64,000 nucleotides of DNA, taken from positions 62,001 to 126,000 of the forward strand of contig JAOPGA020001514.1 of NCBI GenBank assembly GCA_026419775.2. Direction: 5' to 3'. Both the position numbers and the translations under genes were made by a program. The notes beneath the pieces were generated by a model. That model searched no databases. It worked only from the letters and a program-made list of their open reading frames with translations, and was not told where the DNA came from. Origin of the DNA: Acrasis kona (taxonomy: Eukaryota > Heterolobosea > Eutetramitea > Acrasida > Acrasidae). Below are positions 42,421-51,591 of the stretch, in pieces (position 1 is the stretch's first letter; every line of letters begins with the position of its first letter).

Positions 42421-42826
42421 TGTTTTTGACAAGGCTTTAAAAGCAGTGATTGCAATAACTATCTTTTCATATGTCTATCAATGTCAAGATTACAATATCT
42501 AAATAAAGGGGTGAGAACATTGGCAACATGCAAAGCTCAATAAGAATCATTCAATTAATTTTAATAAAATGAACAGAATGTCAAGTTTCATGAGGTATAA
42601 AACCTTTGACTCGTGACCAGAAATCCATTCACAAGTGTGACATTTTTGCTGTTCGTAAATTAATGGTTTGTGGGAGTTCAAACAGGCTTGTATCCCTTCT
42701 ACTTCATTTTAAATATGGGCATTTCAAGGTGCTTTCAACAATCGCAAGTTATGAATGCGTTTCACTTATAATGCCTTTGTATGTTCTGTGCTTTCATTCT
42801 TTGTTTAATTGTTCAGCGATTCGAAC
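42421..42826. other. Intergenic region with an 18-bp direct repeat
   Basis: 406 bp between divergent genes. CTTTGTTTAATTGTTCAG occurs at 42799-42816 and again at 42840-42857. Each copy ends in a pyrimidine-rich TTCAG that looks like a 3' splice site just before candidate starts of the next gene. Confidence 0.5.
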
Positions 42827-44241
42827 ATGAGGTATCATGCTTTGTTTAATTGTTCAGTTGACTTTTTTAACAAAAACATGAGGGATAAAGTGTTGTTTGT
42901 ATTGGGATGCACGGGAATTGGTAAGAGTGAACTGGCGATACAAATTGCAGAAAGATTAAGACTAAAAAAAATAAGTGCAGAGATCATCAATTTGGACGCG
43001 ATGCAGGTTTGTCGTCGCAGTGATCAATTTAACAGTTAGATATTTAAAGGACTAAACATAGGCACTAATAAACCTACAAATCAAGACATACAACGAGTCA
43101 AGCATCACATGTTCGGCGTTATCGACGAGATGGATGTGAAATATAGCGTGCGCGACTATGTGCATGATACCAGAGAGTTGATTTCTAAAATGAATCAAGA
43201 TTCCAAAATCCCCATCGTTGTTGGAGGCACGAATTATTATGCAGCAGGTAATTTAATTCTACCACATCAATCATTCCATTTTGTGTAGCGCTGGCTTTTG
43301 AAGATTATTTACAATCAAACGATCCAGAAACTGAACCCAATAAAGACGAGAACAACGAAGGCCAATCTGACTACACCTACGAACGCCTTTGTCAAGTTGA
43401 TCCAATTTCTGCAAACAAAATCCATCCAAACAACACCCGCAAAATAGAATCCATTCTGAAGGCATTTGATAAGTATGGAAAGAAAAGTGATATTCAAACT
43501 CAACCGAAACACACACTTCGGTTTGATAGCAAGTTTATATACTTGAGTCCTGATGACCGCAGTAAATTATATCAAAGAATAGATGAACGTGTTAATAAAA
43601 TGCTTGAGAGAGGTTTGGTTCAAGAAAATATTGACTTTGACGCTAAATTTAATGTTCTAAATGACACGGACATTAATAATAAAGTTCAACACGGAATATT
43701 ACAGTGTATTGGTTTTAAAGAATTTATCCCGTTGTTAAAGTGCGTTCGTGACGGACGAGATCCTGAAAGTGTTATCACTCAATGTACAATTGCTCTTCAA
43801 ACAGCTACCAGAAATTACGCCAGGAAGCAGGATAGTTGGTTACGAAACAAATGGGCCGGCCATGGATCTCCATTGATAAATGATTCTCTATTGTATGAAC
43901 TTGTCGTACCTTGTGCTTCTGAGTATTCATCCAAAGAGGAAAGAGAGGTTGCAGAATTCGAGTGGAAGACAAATGTTGTTGATGTTGGAGTTGATGTGGC
44001 TCTTTCTTTGGTTGATCCGAACGTAGACATGAAGAGGTTAGAGGAGTTTGTTGTAAGAGAAGTAAAGTCCAGCGATGCAAAAACAAAGGAGTGGAAAAAG
44101 TTTGTTTGTGAGATTTGTGATGGGCGTGTTGTGAATGGACCTCATGAGTGGGATGTTCATTTAAGGTCGCAAGGTCATAGAGTGGCAACACGACGTAAGA
44201 ACAGATTAAAATTTTTGGAATCAACAAAACCAAAACAATAA
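42827..44241 (+). CDS. TRIT1: tRNA dimethylallyltransferase (isopentenyltransferase)
   Basis: Exons 42827-43006, 43040-43247 and 43289-44241 (introns 33 and 41 bp) give 446 aa. The P-loop is GCTGIGKS. INLDAMQIFKGLNIGTNKP corresponds to the INADSMQVYxGLDIGTNK block of MiaA/Mod5. VVGGTNYYAA, TRNYARKQDSWLRN and a C-terminal C2H2 finger (CEICDGRVV...HEWDVHLRSQGH) are as in eukaryotic TRIT1/Mod5. The enzyme adds an isopentenyl group to A37 of tRNAs reading UNN codons. The ATG at 42827 adds 17 residues before a second ATG at 42878; such pairs often give mitochondrial and cytosolic forms. Confidence 0.93.
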
Positions 44242-44302
44242 ATTGAGCGTTTGGTAAGATCGATTTTACCAAACAATTATATTTTAAAGAACTCACCTCG
44301 TT

Positions 44303-44376
44303 CCTGCTATAGTATAGTGGTAGTACATGTCTATTACATTCCGGGCATAGCTCGGGTTCGATTCCCGATAGTGGGC
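44303..44376 (+). tRNA. tRNA-like gene with an enlarged anticodon arm, isotype uncertain (Val(TAC) favoured)
   Basis: Acceptor CCTGCTA/TAGTGGG (with two G-T pairs), D-arm GTATAGTGGTAGTAC, T-arm TCGGG-TTCGATT-CCCGA and a following T-run mark a tRNA. The anticodon arm TGTCT...GGGCA encloses 10 nt (ATTACATTCC), three more than normal. If three nt after position 37 are an intron, the loop has T33, anticodon TAC and A37, which fits Val; the D-arm also looks like eukaryotic tRNA-Val. A Gly(TCC) reading is possible but spoils the variable loop. The first base C and discriminator C are unusual. Confidence 0.55.
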
Positions 44377-44460
44377 TATTTTTTTCTATTAAAAAGATTG
44401 ACAACCTGAAAAAAAAATATAGATTACATTTTAATGGTTGTCTTACAAGCGAATATTACA

Positions 44461-44913
44461 TTATGGTATCAACTGCCTTATTGCTGAATCTAATTCAACA
44501 CTCTGAACCGGCTTAACTAGAAACATGTCAATTACCTCTGACCCCTCAAGGAGCTCCTGGTTATTAAAACATGTGAGCATTATTATTTTCATGCTTGGAT
44601 GTATTTGTTTAATTTGCTGTGCAGCCTCAAGACCACTGAATTGCACCAACCAACTTTCCAAAACCACCACTGGTAAATTGTCTTCAGCTATTAAGTCGAA
44701 GTGATTATCAACGAAGTATTCTAAAAGATCTTCTCCTGACGATATGCAAGTTACTTTGTATCCCATCATTGAAAGCAATCTTCCCATGATGTCTTTCGTT
44801 ATTCTAAATGAATCTACCAGTATGATTTCTTTCGATGGTGAGCGATATGTTTGTGAAGACTCAAATGCACCAAACGTTAACGTAGAACTGCTAATGGCGA
44901 CTGGTGTGTTCAT
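44461..44913 (-). CDS. Stand-alone receiver-domain protein with Glu at the phosphosite (pseudo-receiver)
   Basis: 150 aa from the ATG of MNTPVAISSS. From residue 28 it is a receiver domain: ILVDSFRITKDIMGRLLSMM, SGEDLLEYF, then LPVVVLES, MKIIMLTCF and FLVKPV. The acidic pair is reduced to one Asp (Asp34). The phospho-acceptor Asp is replaced by Glu86. The switch Thr and the Lys are kept. Glu at this place often mimics phosphorylation, so the protein may be locked on or may have lost phosphotransfer. It could interact with kinases such as the one at 6137. Confidence 0.82.
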   Translation of the reverse strand: MNTPVAISSSTLTFGAFESSQTYRSPSKEIILVDSFRITKDIMGRLLSMMGYKVTCISSGEDLLEYFVDNHFDLIAEDNLPVVVLESWLVQFSGLEAAQQIKQIHPSMKIIMLTCFNNQELLEGSEVIDMFLVKPVQSVELDSAIRQLIP

Positions 44914-45232
44914 CACTGTTGTATTTTTTGAACAATTTGGATAAAGAATATAAACGTAAATTATATTAGGGTAAAGAATCACTTTTATATAGAAAGTGGT
45001 ATTGTAATTACCCGAGATTCTGTTCTTTTCGAATATTTTGATTGTAAGCTGTCTGATTTAATTACCCGAATTTTGTAAACTGCGACATCCAATATGGCGA
45101 GAGTGCATTTTTGACTCAAAAACTATTACCTGAAACTCATAACTTCACACCACATTAGAACATTATGGCGTTTTCAACACATACAAAATAATTATTAACA
45201 TTTTTGTAACATACAAATCTAATTTATTTAAT
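44914..45232. other. Intergenic region
   Basis: 319 bp, AT-rich, upstream of the pseudo-receiver gene and downstream of the Rho-like gene. TTACCCGA occurs twice (45010 and 45063). No gene seen. Confidence 0.4.
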
Positions 45233-45916
45233 TCAGAACCCAGTAGACTCTTCACTCGTTACTGAAAACAAGCTTAATCTTTTAATCTTAGTAAATGAAA
45301 TCCTCTTTTTTGTCTTTTGGGGTGATCTAGATTTTTCATGCTTTTGGATGACTAGTCTTATGCTTTCCTCAAACATCTTCCTAACGCTTGACGAATTCTT
45401 AGATGAGCACTCGTAGTACTTTGCTGCATGTACTTCGGCAGATTTTGATTCGCCTTGGCTTTGGTACAAAGGAATCAGGCCCTCACTCCTTAACCTATCC
45501 ATTGTGTTCTGGCAGTCCCTCAAGTCTGTTTTTGTGCCAACCAAAACAATGTCTTTGTTAGGAGCATGCTGTCTTACTTCTGCTACACATTCTTTTACCT
45601 TCTCATATGATTTGATGTCAGCAACAGAATAACATATCAAGAACAAATCAACACCGGAGTAGCTCATTGGTCGCAGTTGTTTGTACTCATCGCTACCAGA
45701 TGTATCAAGTATATTTACTTCTATGTTATGCCCATCGATGTTTACTCTAGTCTCTGCGCTGTCATATATTGTTGGTACGTATTGTTTTTTTGGGTCAAAT
45801 TCGCTTTTTGTGTACACGTTCAAGAGTGATGTCTACGATGTTAAATATGTGGAAAAAGACGAACATACTTTGCCTACTTCGACACCTCCCACTACCGCAA
45901 TCTTTATGTTGTTCAT
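45233..45916 (-). CDS. Rho-family-like GTPase with Val12, no CAAX box
   Basis: Exons 45916-45869 and 45832-45233 (36-bp intron) give 215 aa. The P-loop is VVGGVEVGKTSLL, so the residue at Ras position 12 is Val. Switch I is YVPTIYD, switch II is LDTSGSDEYKQLRP with Ser in place of Gln61. G4 is VGTKTDLRD and G5 ECSSKN. LRPMSYSGVDLFLICYSV is Rho-like. Val12 and loss of Gln61 both block GTP hydrolysis in Ras and Rho proteins, so it is probably GTP-bound all the time, like Rnd proteins. The C-terminus is basic (KTKKRISFTKIKR) but ends STGF without a prenylation Cys. Confidence 0.9.
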
Positions 45917-46221
45917 TTTTCGATTTGTGTCAATAGTCAAACTAAAAATAAATAATTAAATACAATTCTGTATAAGTGGTTTAAAAATAAATATCTCTTT
46001 TCTCCTTGGAGTTTCAGTTCTACAATATTATTCAAATATTAGCAGGTGGCACATATCATACTAATCATGCAGAAGATTTGTCTAATCTCCATTACAATTG
46101 TACTGCGCGAGAAATTATTGTATGAAGTTCAAAAGCGACAGCATTTGGATTTAAGACTAACTATCCATGGTTGTGTTAATTACAACAGTTGTATTTTTAA
46201 ATAATTTATTAATAGTATAAG
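45917..46221. other. Intergenic region between divergent genes
   Basis: 305 bp, AT-rich promoter region of the Rho-like and hydrolase genes. No other feature seen. Confidence 0.4.
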
Positions 46222-47445
46222 ATGGAGCGTTCGAAGTTGGCCGCATGTCTTGTTTCAATAGTCCTTATTGTTGTTGCTGTATTCATAACCAAATACTTTT
46301 CACAGGACCCAGAAGTAGATTGGAGACTAAAAATTCTATCACCATTAATTAAAACATTCTTTTACGCAAGTGGCATGTACAATGGGGGAAGATTTTCACG
46401 TACTGTGGCAAGTTTAACACAAATGCCAGTTTCAACAACAAATGGAGAAAGTGATGGGATAAGAACAGTTGATTTTACTTTGCCAAACTACCACAAAGAC
46501 GAATGGAAGAGCAATCCAGAATCATCAGTTCAAGTCAGATTGTTCGAACCAGTTCCATCCAAATCAAAATTACCATTAATGATTTATTATCATGTAAGAA
46601 TTTTAATCATACTGTTCCATTTATTTTTGTAGGGAGGAGGGTACGCAATATGCAGTTGCAAAAATCTAGTATTTGACTCTCTGCTTCGAATGTTCGCGAA
46701 GAGATTCAACATTATAGTTCTGGCCGTAGATTATAGTCTGGCACCAGAACACCCATTCCCAGCGGCACTTCATGATGTGTGTTCATCATGGAGGTATGTA
46801 AACGAATTACATCTAAGATCTTTAAACAACACGCTGTCTCCTATAGAGTCAACGTTCGCCAATCACATTGACTTTGATCGCATCATCTCCGCGGGAGATA
46901 GTGCTGGGGCTAACTTAGCCTATAGGTTAAGTATATTGGCGCGCGACAAGCACATTCCAATATATCCTGATTTTATTTATGATACCCTCGCCATTAGAAA
47001 GAATTTGATACATTTAAATGTGAGCTATCAAATCCTCTTGTTCCCTGGCACCGGTACGCTCAAGAAAAAAGAAGACGTCGAAAAGGCATATTATCTGGAT
47101 GAAAAGTTCTTGGATTGGTTCTGGGCTTCATCCATAGGTGTCCTAAATGAAACGGAACAATTATTTATTAGTACTGTTGTTGATTATGAATTTGCAATAA
47201 ATCCATTGAAAACACCTCAAAAAGGTTTACCCGATGCTTTGGTTGTGTCCGGCTATAGAGATCCGCTCTTTCGAGATGCAAGTCAAATCGTGAGGCAGCT
47301 GAAGGAAGAGGGAGTGAACGCGACGCTACGAATGTATGATTCCATGCATTCGTTCCATATTTTCCAATTTTTGAAGGAGTCACAGGATGTCTATGTCCAG
47401 ATTGAAAGTGTTCTCAAGGAGAGAGGATTAACAGGTTGTAAATAA
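46222..47445 (+). CDS. Alpha/beta hydrolase of the hormone-sensitive-lipase/AADAC type, membrane-anchored
   Basis: Exons 46222-46593 and 46633-47445 (39-bp intron) give 394 aa. Residues 7-25 form a signal anchor. The intron splits the oxyanion motif, rebuilt as YYHGGGYAICS. The nucleophile motif is SAGDSAGANLAY, the Asp is in GYRDPLFRDA and the His in DSMHSFHIF. This matches arylacetamide deacetylase-like esterases, which face the ER lumen and hydrolyse lipid esters. Confidence 0.9.
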
Positions 47446-47475
47446 ATTTTGTTACAATAGTTGGTCAACTTTGCG

Positions 47476-48456
47476 ATGCTTTTGAATAGAGTCACGTCGT
47501 CACGGACTTTTTTACACAGATGCGCGAGCACCCTTACAACTGGCACCTTGCCGTTTATGCCATCAGTTGCAATCTTGTTGGCCAACAACAAATGGGTTAA
47601 ACCTGAGTTAATCAAGGGAACAGGCAAAGCGGGAAGATTATCAAAGGGTGACGTATTGCTGTTTTTAAAGAACAACAAAGAAGGACAAACCCAACCTCAA
47701 TCACAGCCTCAACAACCATCCAAACCATCCAAACCAACTCCACAAAAATACACCGATGTAGCCACAACAAAGATGCGCAAGATTATTGCCACGCGTCTCT
47801 TGGAATCTAAACAAACCATTCCTCATTCCTACATGACCGTGGAGGCTTGTCTGGACCACTTCTTGACTAACATTAAACCAAAAATCAAAGTGTCAGTTAA
47901 CGATTACATTATATACTGCGTCGCCAAAGCTCTTGAACAAGTTCCAGAATGTAATGCAGTCCTAGATCCCAAGAATGGGTCTCATGAGCAGAAGGAACAA
48001 ATTGACATTTCATTCGCAGTGTCCACCGATACTGGTCTCATCACTCCCATCGTCAAGAACACAAATCATTTACGTTTGGAGAACCTATCAGAGAGGGTCA
48101 AGGACTTGAGTGGACGCGCTAGACAAGGTAAGTTGAAAACAGATGAATTCCAAGGCGGAACCTTCTGCATAAGTAACTTGGGAATGTTTGGAGTCAGCAA
48201 CTTTGCAGCCGTCATCAACCCGCCACATGCTGTCATTTTGGCTATTGGAGGAGGCATCAAGAAACCTAAGACACCAAACATGACATTGGACTTGGATGAC
48301 TTTGCAGATGGTTACATTCAAAACCCTACAAGTGTTAAAGACATTGAATATGGAACATTTATCTCTATTACTGCTGCTAGTGACACAAGAGCTGTGGATG
48401 GTGCTACAGTTGGTAGGTTCTTGAGCGCACTCAAAAATGAAATATCACAACAATAA
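47476..48456 (+). CDS. E3-binding-protein-like 2-oxo acid dehydrogenase subunit lacking the lipoyl domain
   Basis: 326 aa from the ATG of MLLNRVTSSRTFLHRCASTL, a mitochondrial presequence. Residues 30-70 are the peripheral subunit-binding domain (PSVAILLANNKWVKPELIKG, TGKAGRLSKGDV). A Pro/Gln linker leads to the acyltransferase core. The catalytic His of DHRxxDG is Thr here (SDTRAVDGA), so transferase activity is unlikely. No lipoyl domain precedes the binding domain. PDHX-type E3-binding proteins also lack the His. It probably docks dihydrolipoamide dehydrogenase in the pyruvate or a related complex. It begins 30 bp after the previous stop. Confidence 0.85.
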   Translation: MLLNRVTSSRTFLHRCASTLTTGTLPFMPSVAILLANNKWVKPELIKGTGKAGRLSKGDVLLFLKNNKEGQTQPQSQPQQPSKPSKPTPQKYTDVATTKMRKIIATRLLESKQTIPHSYMTVEACLDHFLTNIKPKIKVSVNDYIIYCVAKALEQVPECNAVLDPKNGSHEQKEQIDISFAVSTDTGLITPIVKNTNHLRLENLSERVKDLSGRARQGKLKTDEFQGGTFCISNLGMFGVSNFAAVINPPHAVILAIGGGIKKPKTPNMTLDLDDFADGYIQNPTSVKDIEYGTFISITAASDTRAVDGATVGRFLSALKNEISQQ

Positions 48457-48468
48457 ACTTACTTTACA

Positions 48469-49875
48469 ATGACATCATCACTTCGCAGGTTGTTTGTGGG
48501 TCCGATCATCCATAGTAAATCTTTGAATGAGTTGGAGGTGATTCCTCATGCGGCAATTAGCGTATTTAAGGGAAGAATTGAATTCATTCGTTATGATGTC
48601 ATTGATAAACATGAACAAGAATATGAACAGATCGTCACCCTCAAGAAGGGCCAATTCTTAATTCCTGGGTTCATTGATACCCATACTCATGCCCCACAAT
48701 ATGTTAATTGTGGGCTTGGGTTGGACATGCAATTATTAGACTGGTTGAACAGTTACACATTCCCTGCAGAATCCAGGTTTAAGGATGTAGAGTTTGCGAA
48801 GAAAGTGTACAATAAGTGTGTTTCACATCACTTGAAAAATGGAACAACAACAGCGTTATACTTTGGTACGATCCATTCAGAAGCATGTGTAGCATTGGGA
48901 GAGATTGCTAAGCAGAAAGGTCAACGAGCATTCATCGGAAAGGTAAACATGGATAGAATGGCCCCAGACTACTACATTGAAAAAACACAAGAATCGCTTA
49001 AGGAAACAGAATCCTTCATTAATAAAATAAACGGCATTGACGGATGTGTTCTCATTCGACCAATTGTTACACCCAGATTTGTTGTGTCTTGCACCAGTGA
49101 ACTACTAGAGGGTCTTGGTGAACTTGTAAAAAAACATCAAGTAGCTGTTCAAAGTCATGTTAGCGAAAACCAAGGCGAGGTCAAACTCGTATCGCAGCAA
49201 CATCCAGAATGTCCGTCTTACACTCACGTCTACCATGATTATGGCCTAATGACTGAAAAGACAGTAATGGCACATGGAGTCTTCTTGTCCGATAGCGAAC
49301 TTGATCTTTTTTCTAAAACCAGATCAAGCATCAGCCACTGTCCTCTTTCTAACTTTAGTCTCGGTTCAGGGGTATGTGACGTTCAGAGAGCATTAAGCAA
49401 GGGTGTCAATGTATCCATTGGAACTGATGTGAGTGGCGGTTATGCAGCCAGTATGATAAATGCATGTCGAACAACTTTAATTGCCTCCCAGTCAGCCAAA
49501 TTCAATGTAACACATGATTACAAAGACACAGATGGCATGATAAACAGAATCAAGAAGGAAGAGCAACAGGAAACCAAGTACAAGGAATTAGGACTATCTC
49601 AAGTCTTTTATATGGCCACCATGGGAGGAGCAAAGAGTGTGGGTCTACAAGACACAGTCGGAAACTTTTGTGTCGGGAAAGAATTTGATGCACTTCTAGT
49701 TGACGTGGAGGATCAAGATGGACCTATAGACGCATTTATTGATGATTATGAGTATTTGTACGGTGAAGGACACGAAGAGAAGAAGAAAATTTTAGATCTA
49801 TTCCAAAGATTTATGTTTTGTGGTGATGACAGGAACATCAAAAATGTGTACGTGAGAGGTGATAAAGTGTTGTGA
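48469..49875 (+). CDS. GDA: Guanine deaminase
   Basis: 468 aa, single exon. Zinc and catalytic blocks of the amidohydrolase fold are intact: GFIDTHTHAPQY, QSHVSENQGEV, VMAHGVFLS, SHCPLSNFSLGSG and IGTDVSGGYAAS. The order and spacing fit guanine deaminase, which converts guanine to xanthine in purine salvage and breakdown. It lies 12 bp after the previous gene on the same strand and its stop abuts the stop of the GNAT gene with no gap. Confidence 0.95.
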   Translation: MTSSLRRLFVGPIIHSKSLNELEVIPHAAISVFKGRIEFIRYDVIDKHEQEYEQIVTLKKGQFLIPGFIDTHTHAPQYVNCGLGLDMQLLDWLNSYTFPAESRFKDVEFAKKVYNKCVSHHLKNGTTTALYFGTIHSEACVALGEIAKQKGQRAFIGKVNMDRMAPDYYIEKTQESLKETESFINKINGIDGCVLIRPIVTPRFVVSCTSELLEGLGELVKKHQVAVQSHVSENQGEVKLVSQQHPECPSYTHVYHDYGLMTEKTVMAHGVFLSDSELDLFSKTRSSISHCPLSNFSLGSGVCDVQRALSKGVNVSIGTDVSGGYAASMINACRTTLIASQSAKFNVTHDYKDTDGMINRIKKEEQQETKYKELGLSQVFYMATMGGAKSVGLQDTVGNFCVGKEFDALLVDVEDQDGPIDAFIDDYEYLYGEGHEEKKKILDLFQRFMFCGDDRNIKNVYVRGDKVL

Positions 49876-50325
49876 TTAACAAAGTGCTTTGTACATAACA
49901 TAGTGCGGACCACTCTTTGGGACTTGAAACTCCTCTCCATATGTTTTTAATCCTGATTTTTCGTAGAATCCAATAGCACCAGTTCTTGCATTGCACCACC
50001 AAAATGTAGCTCCCCTTTTTATCATTTCCTGCTCTCCAAATTTGATGACAAGAGTACCTGCTCCTGAACCTCTAAAATTAGGGTCACAGGCCATCCCTCT
50101 CAAACGATATTGTTCCAACTGTGGAAAAATCTTGTTGCCATCTTTGTGAAATGTTCCACTTGCTATAATAATTCCATCTTGATTTTTCACACCCACATGA
50201 AAAGAAGTCTCGTCTTTATCTTCAGGGAAGAGCATCTCAGCATCTGTCCTTAGAGGTCCTTTTAGAACAGAAAGTCTAAGGGGTATTGCTTCATCAACAG
50301 AAATACAAGTGACTGTTAGATTCAT
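49876..50325 (-). CDS. GNAT family N-acetyltransferase
   Basis: 149 aa. The acetyl-CoA loop is YRLRGMACDPNFRGSGAGTL, followed by FWWCNARTGAIGFYEKSGLK, the usual final GNAT block. The protein is of standard length and without targeting signals. The substrate is unknown; the layout resembles bacterial YitI/ElaA-like small-molecule acetyltransferases. Confidence 0.88.
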   Translation of the reverse strand: MNLTVTCISVDEAIPLRLSVLKGPLRTDAEMLFPEDKDETSFHVGVKNQDGIIIASGTFHKDGNKIFPQLEQYRLRGMACDPNFRGSGAGTLVIKFGEQEMIKRGATFWWCNARTGAIGFYEKSGLKTYGEEFQVPKSGPHYVMYKALC

Positions 50326-50379
50326 ATTACAAAGTTTTTATTTTTTACAATCATGAAGACCTGAGGTCTCACCCATTAG

Positions 50380-51591
50380 TTACCGCTTGAATAAATTATT
50401 CACTAGTTTAGTCGGCGTGTCAGGATCCTCATATTCTAAAAACTCAAAGTGACCACCATTTACCTCCTCGACGCGATCTCCCCTCTTCAACAAAACTTGT
50501 ACCTTTGATTTTCCACATTTTGTGATTGGAGTTTCGCACACCACTTCATCGTTTTTTGCATAAAACACTCTTGGAGAGATGACACCATCGAAATGAACTT
50601 CAACTTCGCTTGCATCAGAAACAATGTCGCCTGAGAATGTAACCTTCACTAACTGTCTACATGCGCCTGCTGATGGTTCCACACAAGTAATATTCTTTCC
50701 AAATGTAGAACTCTTCTTTTTGTTGTTATTCACATTCTTTAACGTCTCTCTCTGTACTTCCTTCTCTAGACCTCTCTTTGTGATGGTTTGGAATTCCTTG
50801 GTGACATGTTCGCTCAATACACTATAGCCTTGGTCCAACAACTCAAACTTTAAGCACAGCCGTTGTCCATAGTTATGTGAGGCGAACTGAACCAAAATGT
50901 CATCGAACTGGGCGGTATACCTCTTTATTCTTGTGTCAAATAAAAACGCCTTGTCGTTTGATATTCTTCCTAAAGTAATCATGGTCCTCTTTGCCTTGTC
51001 AAATCCCATAATGCTTGCTCTGCAAGATAATCTTCTTGTTTCAAACTTTGTGTACATCTCAGGGAGCAACTCATAAGCAAGTTCAAGTGTTTGGCAAGGC
51101 AAGTAATGTTGCATGTTATTTTTTCCTCCAAGGTATTTTGTGTTGTTATCAAAATCAATTCCTGCAATGACCTTTAGCAGTGGTAGCTTCTTAAAATCAT
51201 ATTCCAGGGGAATGCATTGTTTGTACATGACTTGTTGTGTTTCAGAGTATGTATGCATGGGCTGGGAGGAGTTAACGGGATATACCATTGGGAACACAGT
51301 GCCACAGGGTGGTAGGCTGCCAAAGTTCACTTCTTGTTGGTCGCATAGCTTTTGTTTTTTTAATGGCGGTTGGTTCTCAATGCTTCGCATCTCTTGGTCA
51401 GAATCTAACATATTCAGTTCGGAAGCAGACGTATAATCATAAAATATGTCCTCAAACTCCAAGTCCGTAGAAAGTGGTTCCATAAGGAGCTCAGACTTTG
51501 GTAGGTCACCACAAGTTATAGAAGGATCCAGGGCAGTATTCGAATGATGCTCATACGTATTGTCTATCCAAGTATCCATGTACCCACTCAT
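50380..51591 (-). CDS. IPT/TIG-domain protein, possible Rel/CSL-like transcription factor
   Basis: 403 aa from the ATG of MSGYMDTWIDN. The N-terminal 120 residues are acidic, Ser/Gln-rich and contain a PPLKKQKL signal, like an activation region with nuclear signal. Residues 130-290 are beta-rich (RRLSCRASIMGFDKAKRTMI) and end in KFELLDQGYSVLSEHVTKEF, reminiscent of an immunoglobulin-like DNA-binding domain. Residues 305-395 are a good IPT/TIG fold (ITCVEPSAGACRQLVKVTFS, later VVCETPITKCGKSKVQVLL). Paired domains of this type occur in Rel, EBF and CSL factors. The DNA-binding assignment is inference. Confidence 0.65.
   Translation of the reverse strand: MSGYMDTWIDNTYEHHSNTALDPSITCGDLPKSELLMEPLSTDLEFEDIFYDYTSASELNMLDSDQEMRSIENQPPLKKQKLCDQQEVNFGSLPPCGTVFPMVYPVNSSQPMHTYSETQQVMYKQCIPLEYDFKKLPLLKVIAGIDFDNNTKYLGGKNNMQHYLPCQTLELAYELLPEMYTKFETRRLSCRASIMGFDKAKRTMITLGRISNDKAFLFDTRIKRYTAQFDDILVQFASHNYGQRLCLKFELLDQGYSVLSEHVTKEFQTITKRGLEKEVQRETLKNVNNNKKKSSTFGKNITCVEPSAGACRQLVKVTFSGDIVSDASEVEVHFDGVISPRVFYAKNDEVVCETPITKCGKSKVQVLLKRGDRVEEVNGGHFEFLEYEDPDTPTKLVNNLFKR

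Noticed and set aside
44303-44376. Reading the fourth tRNA as tRNA-Gly(TCC)
   Set aside because: It needs an intron between positions 32-34, a weak anticodon stem and a 2-nt variable loop; the Val(TAC) reading keeps all arms near normal.
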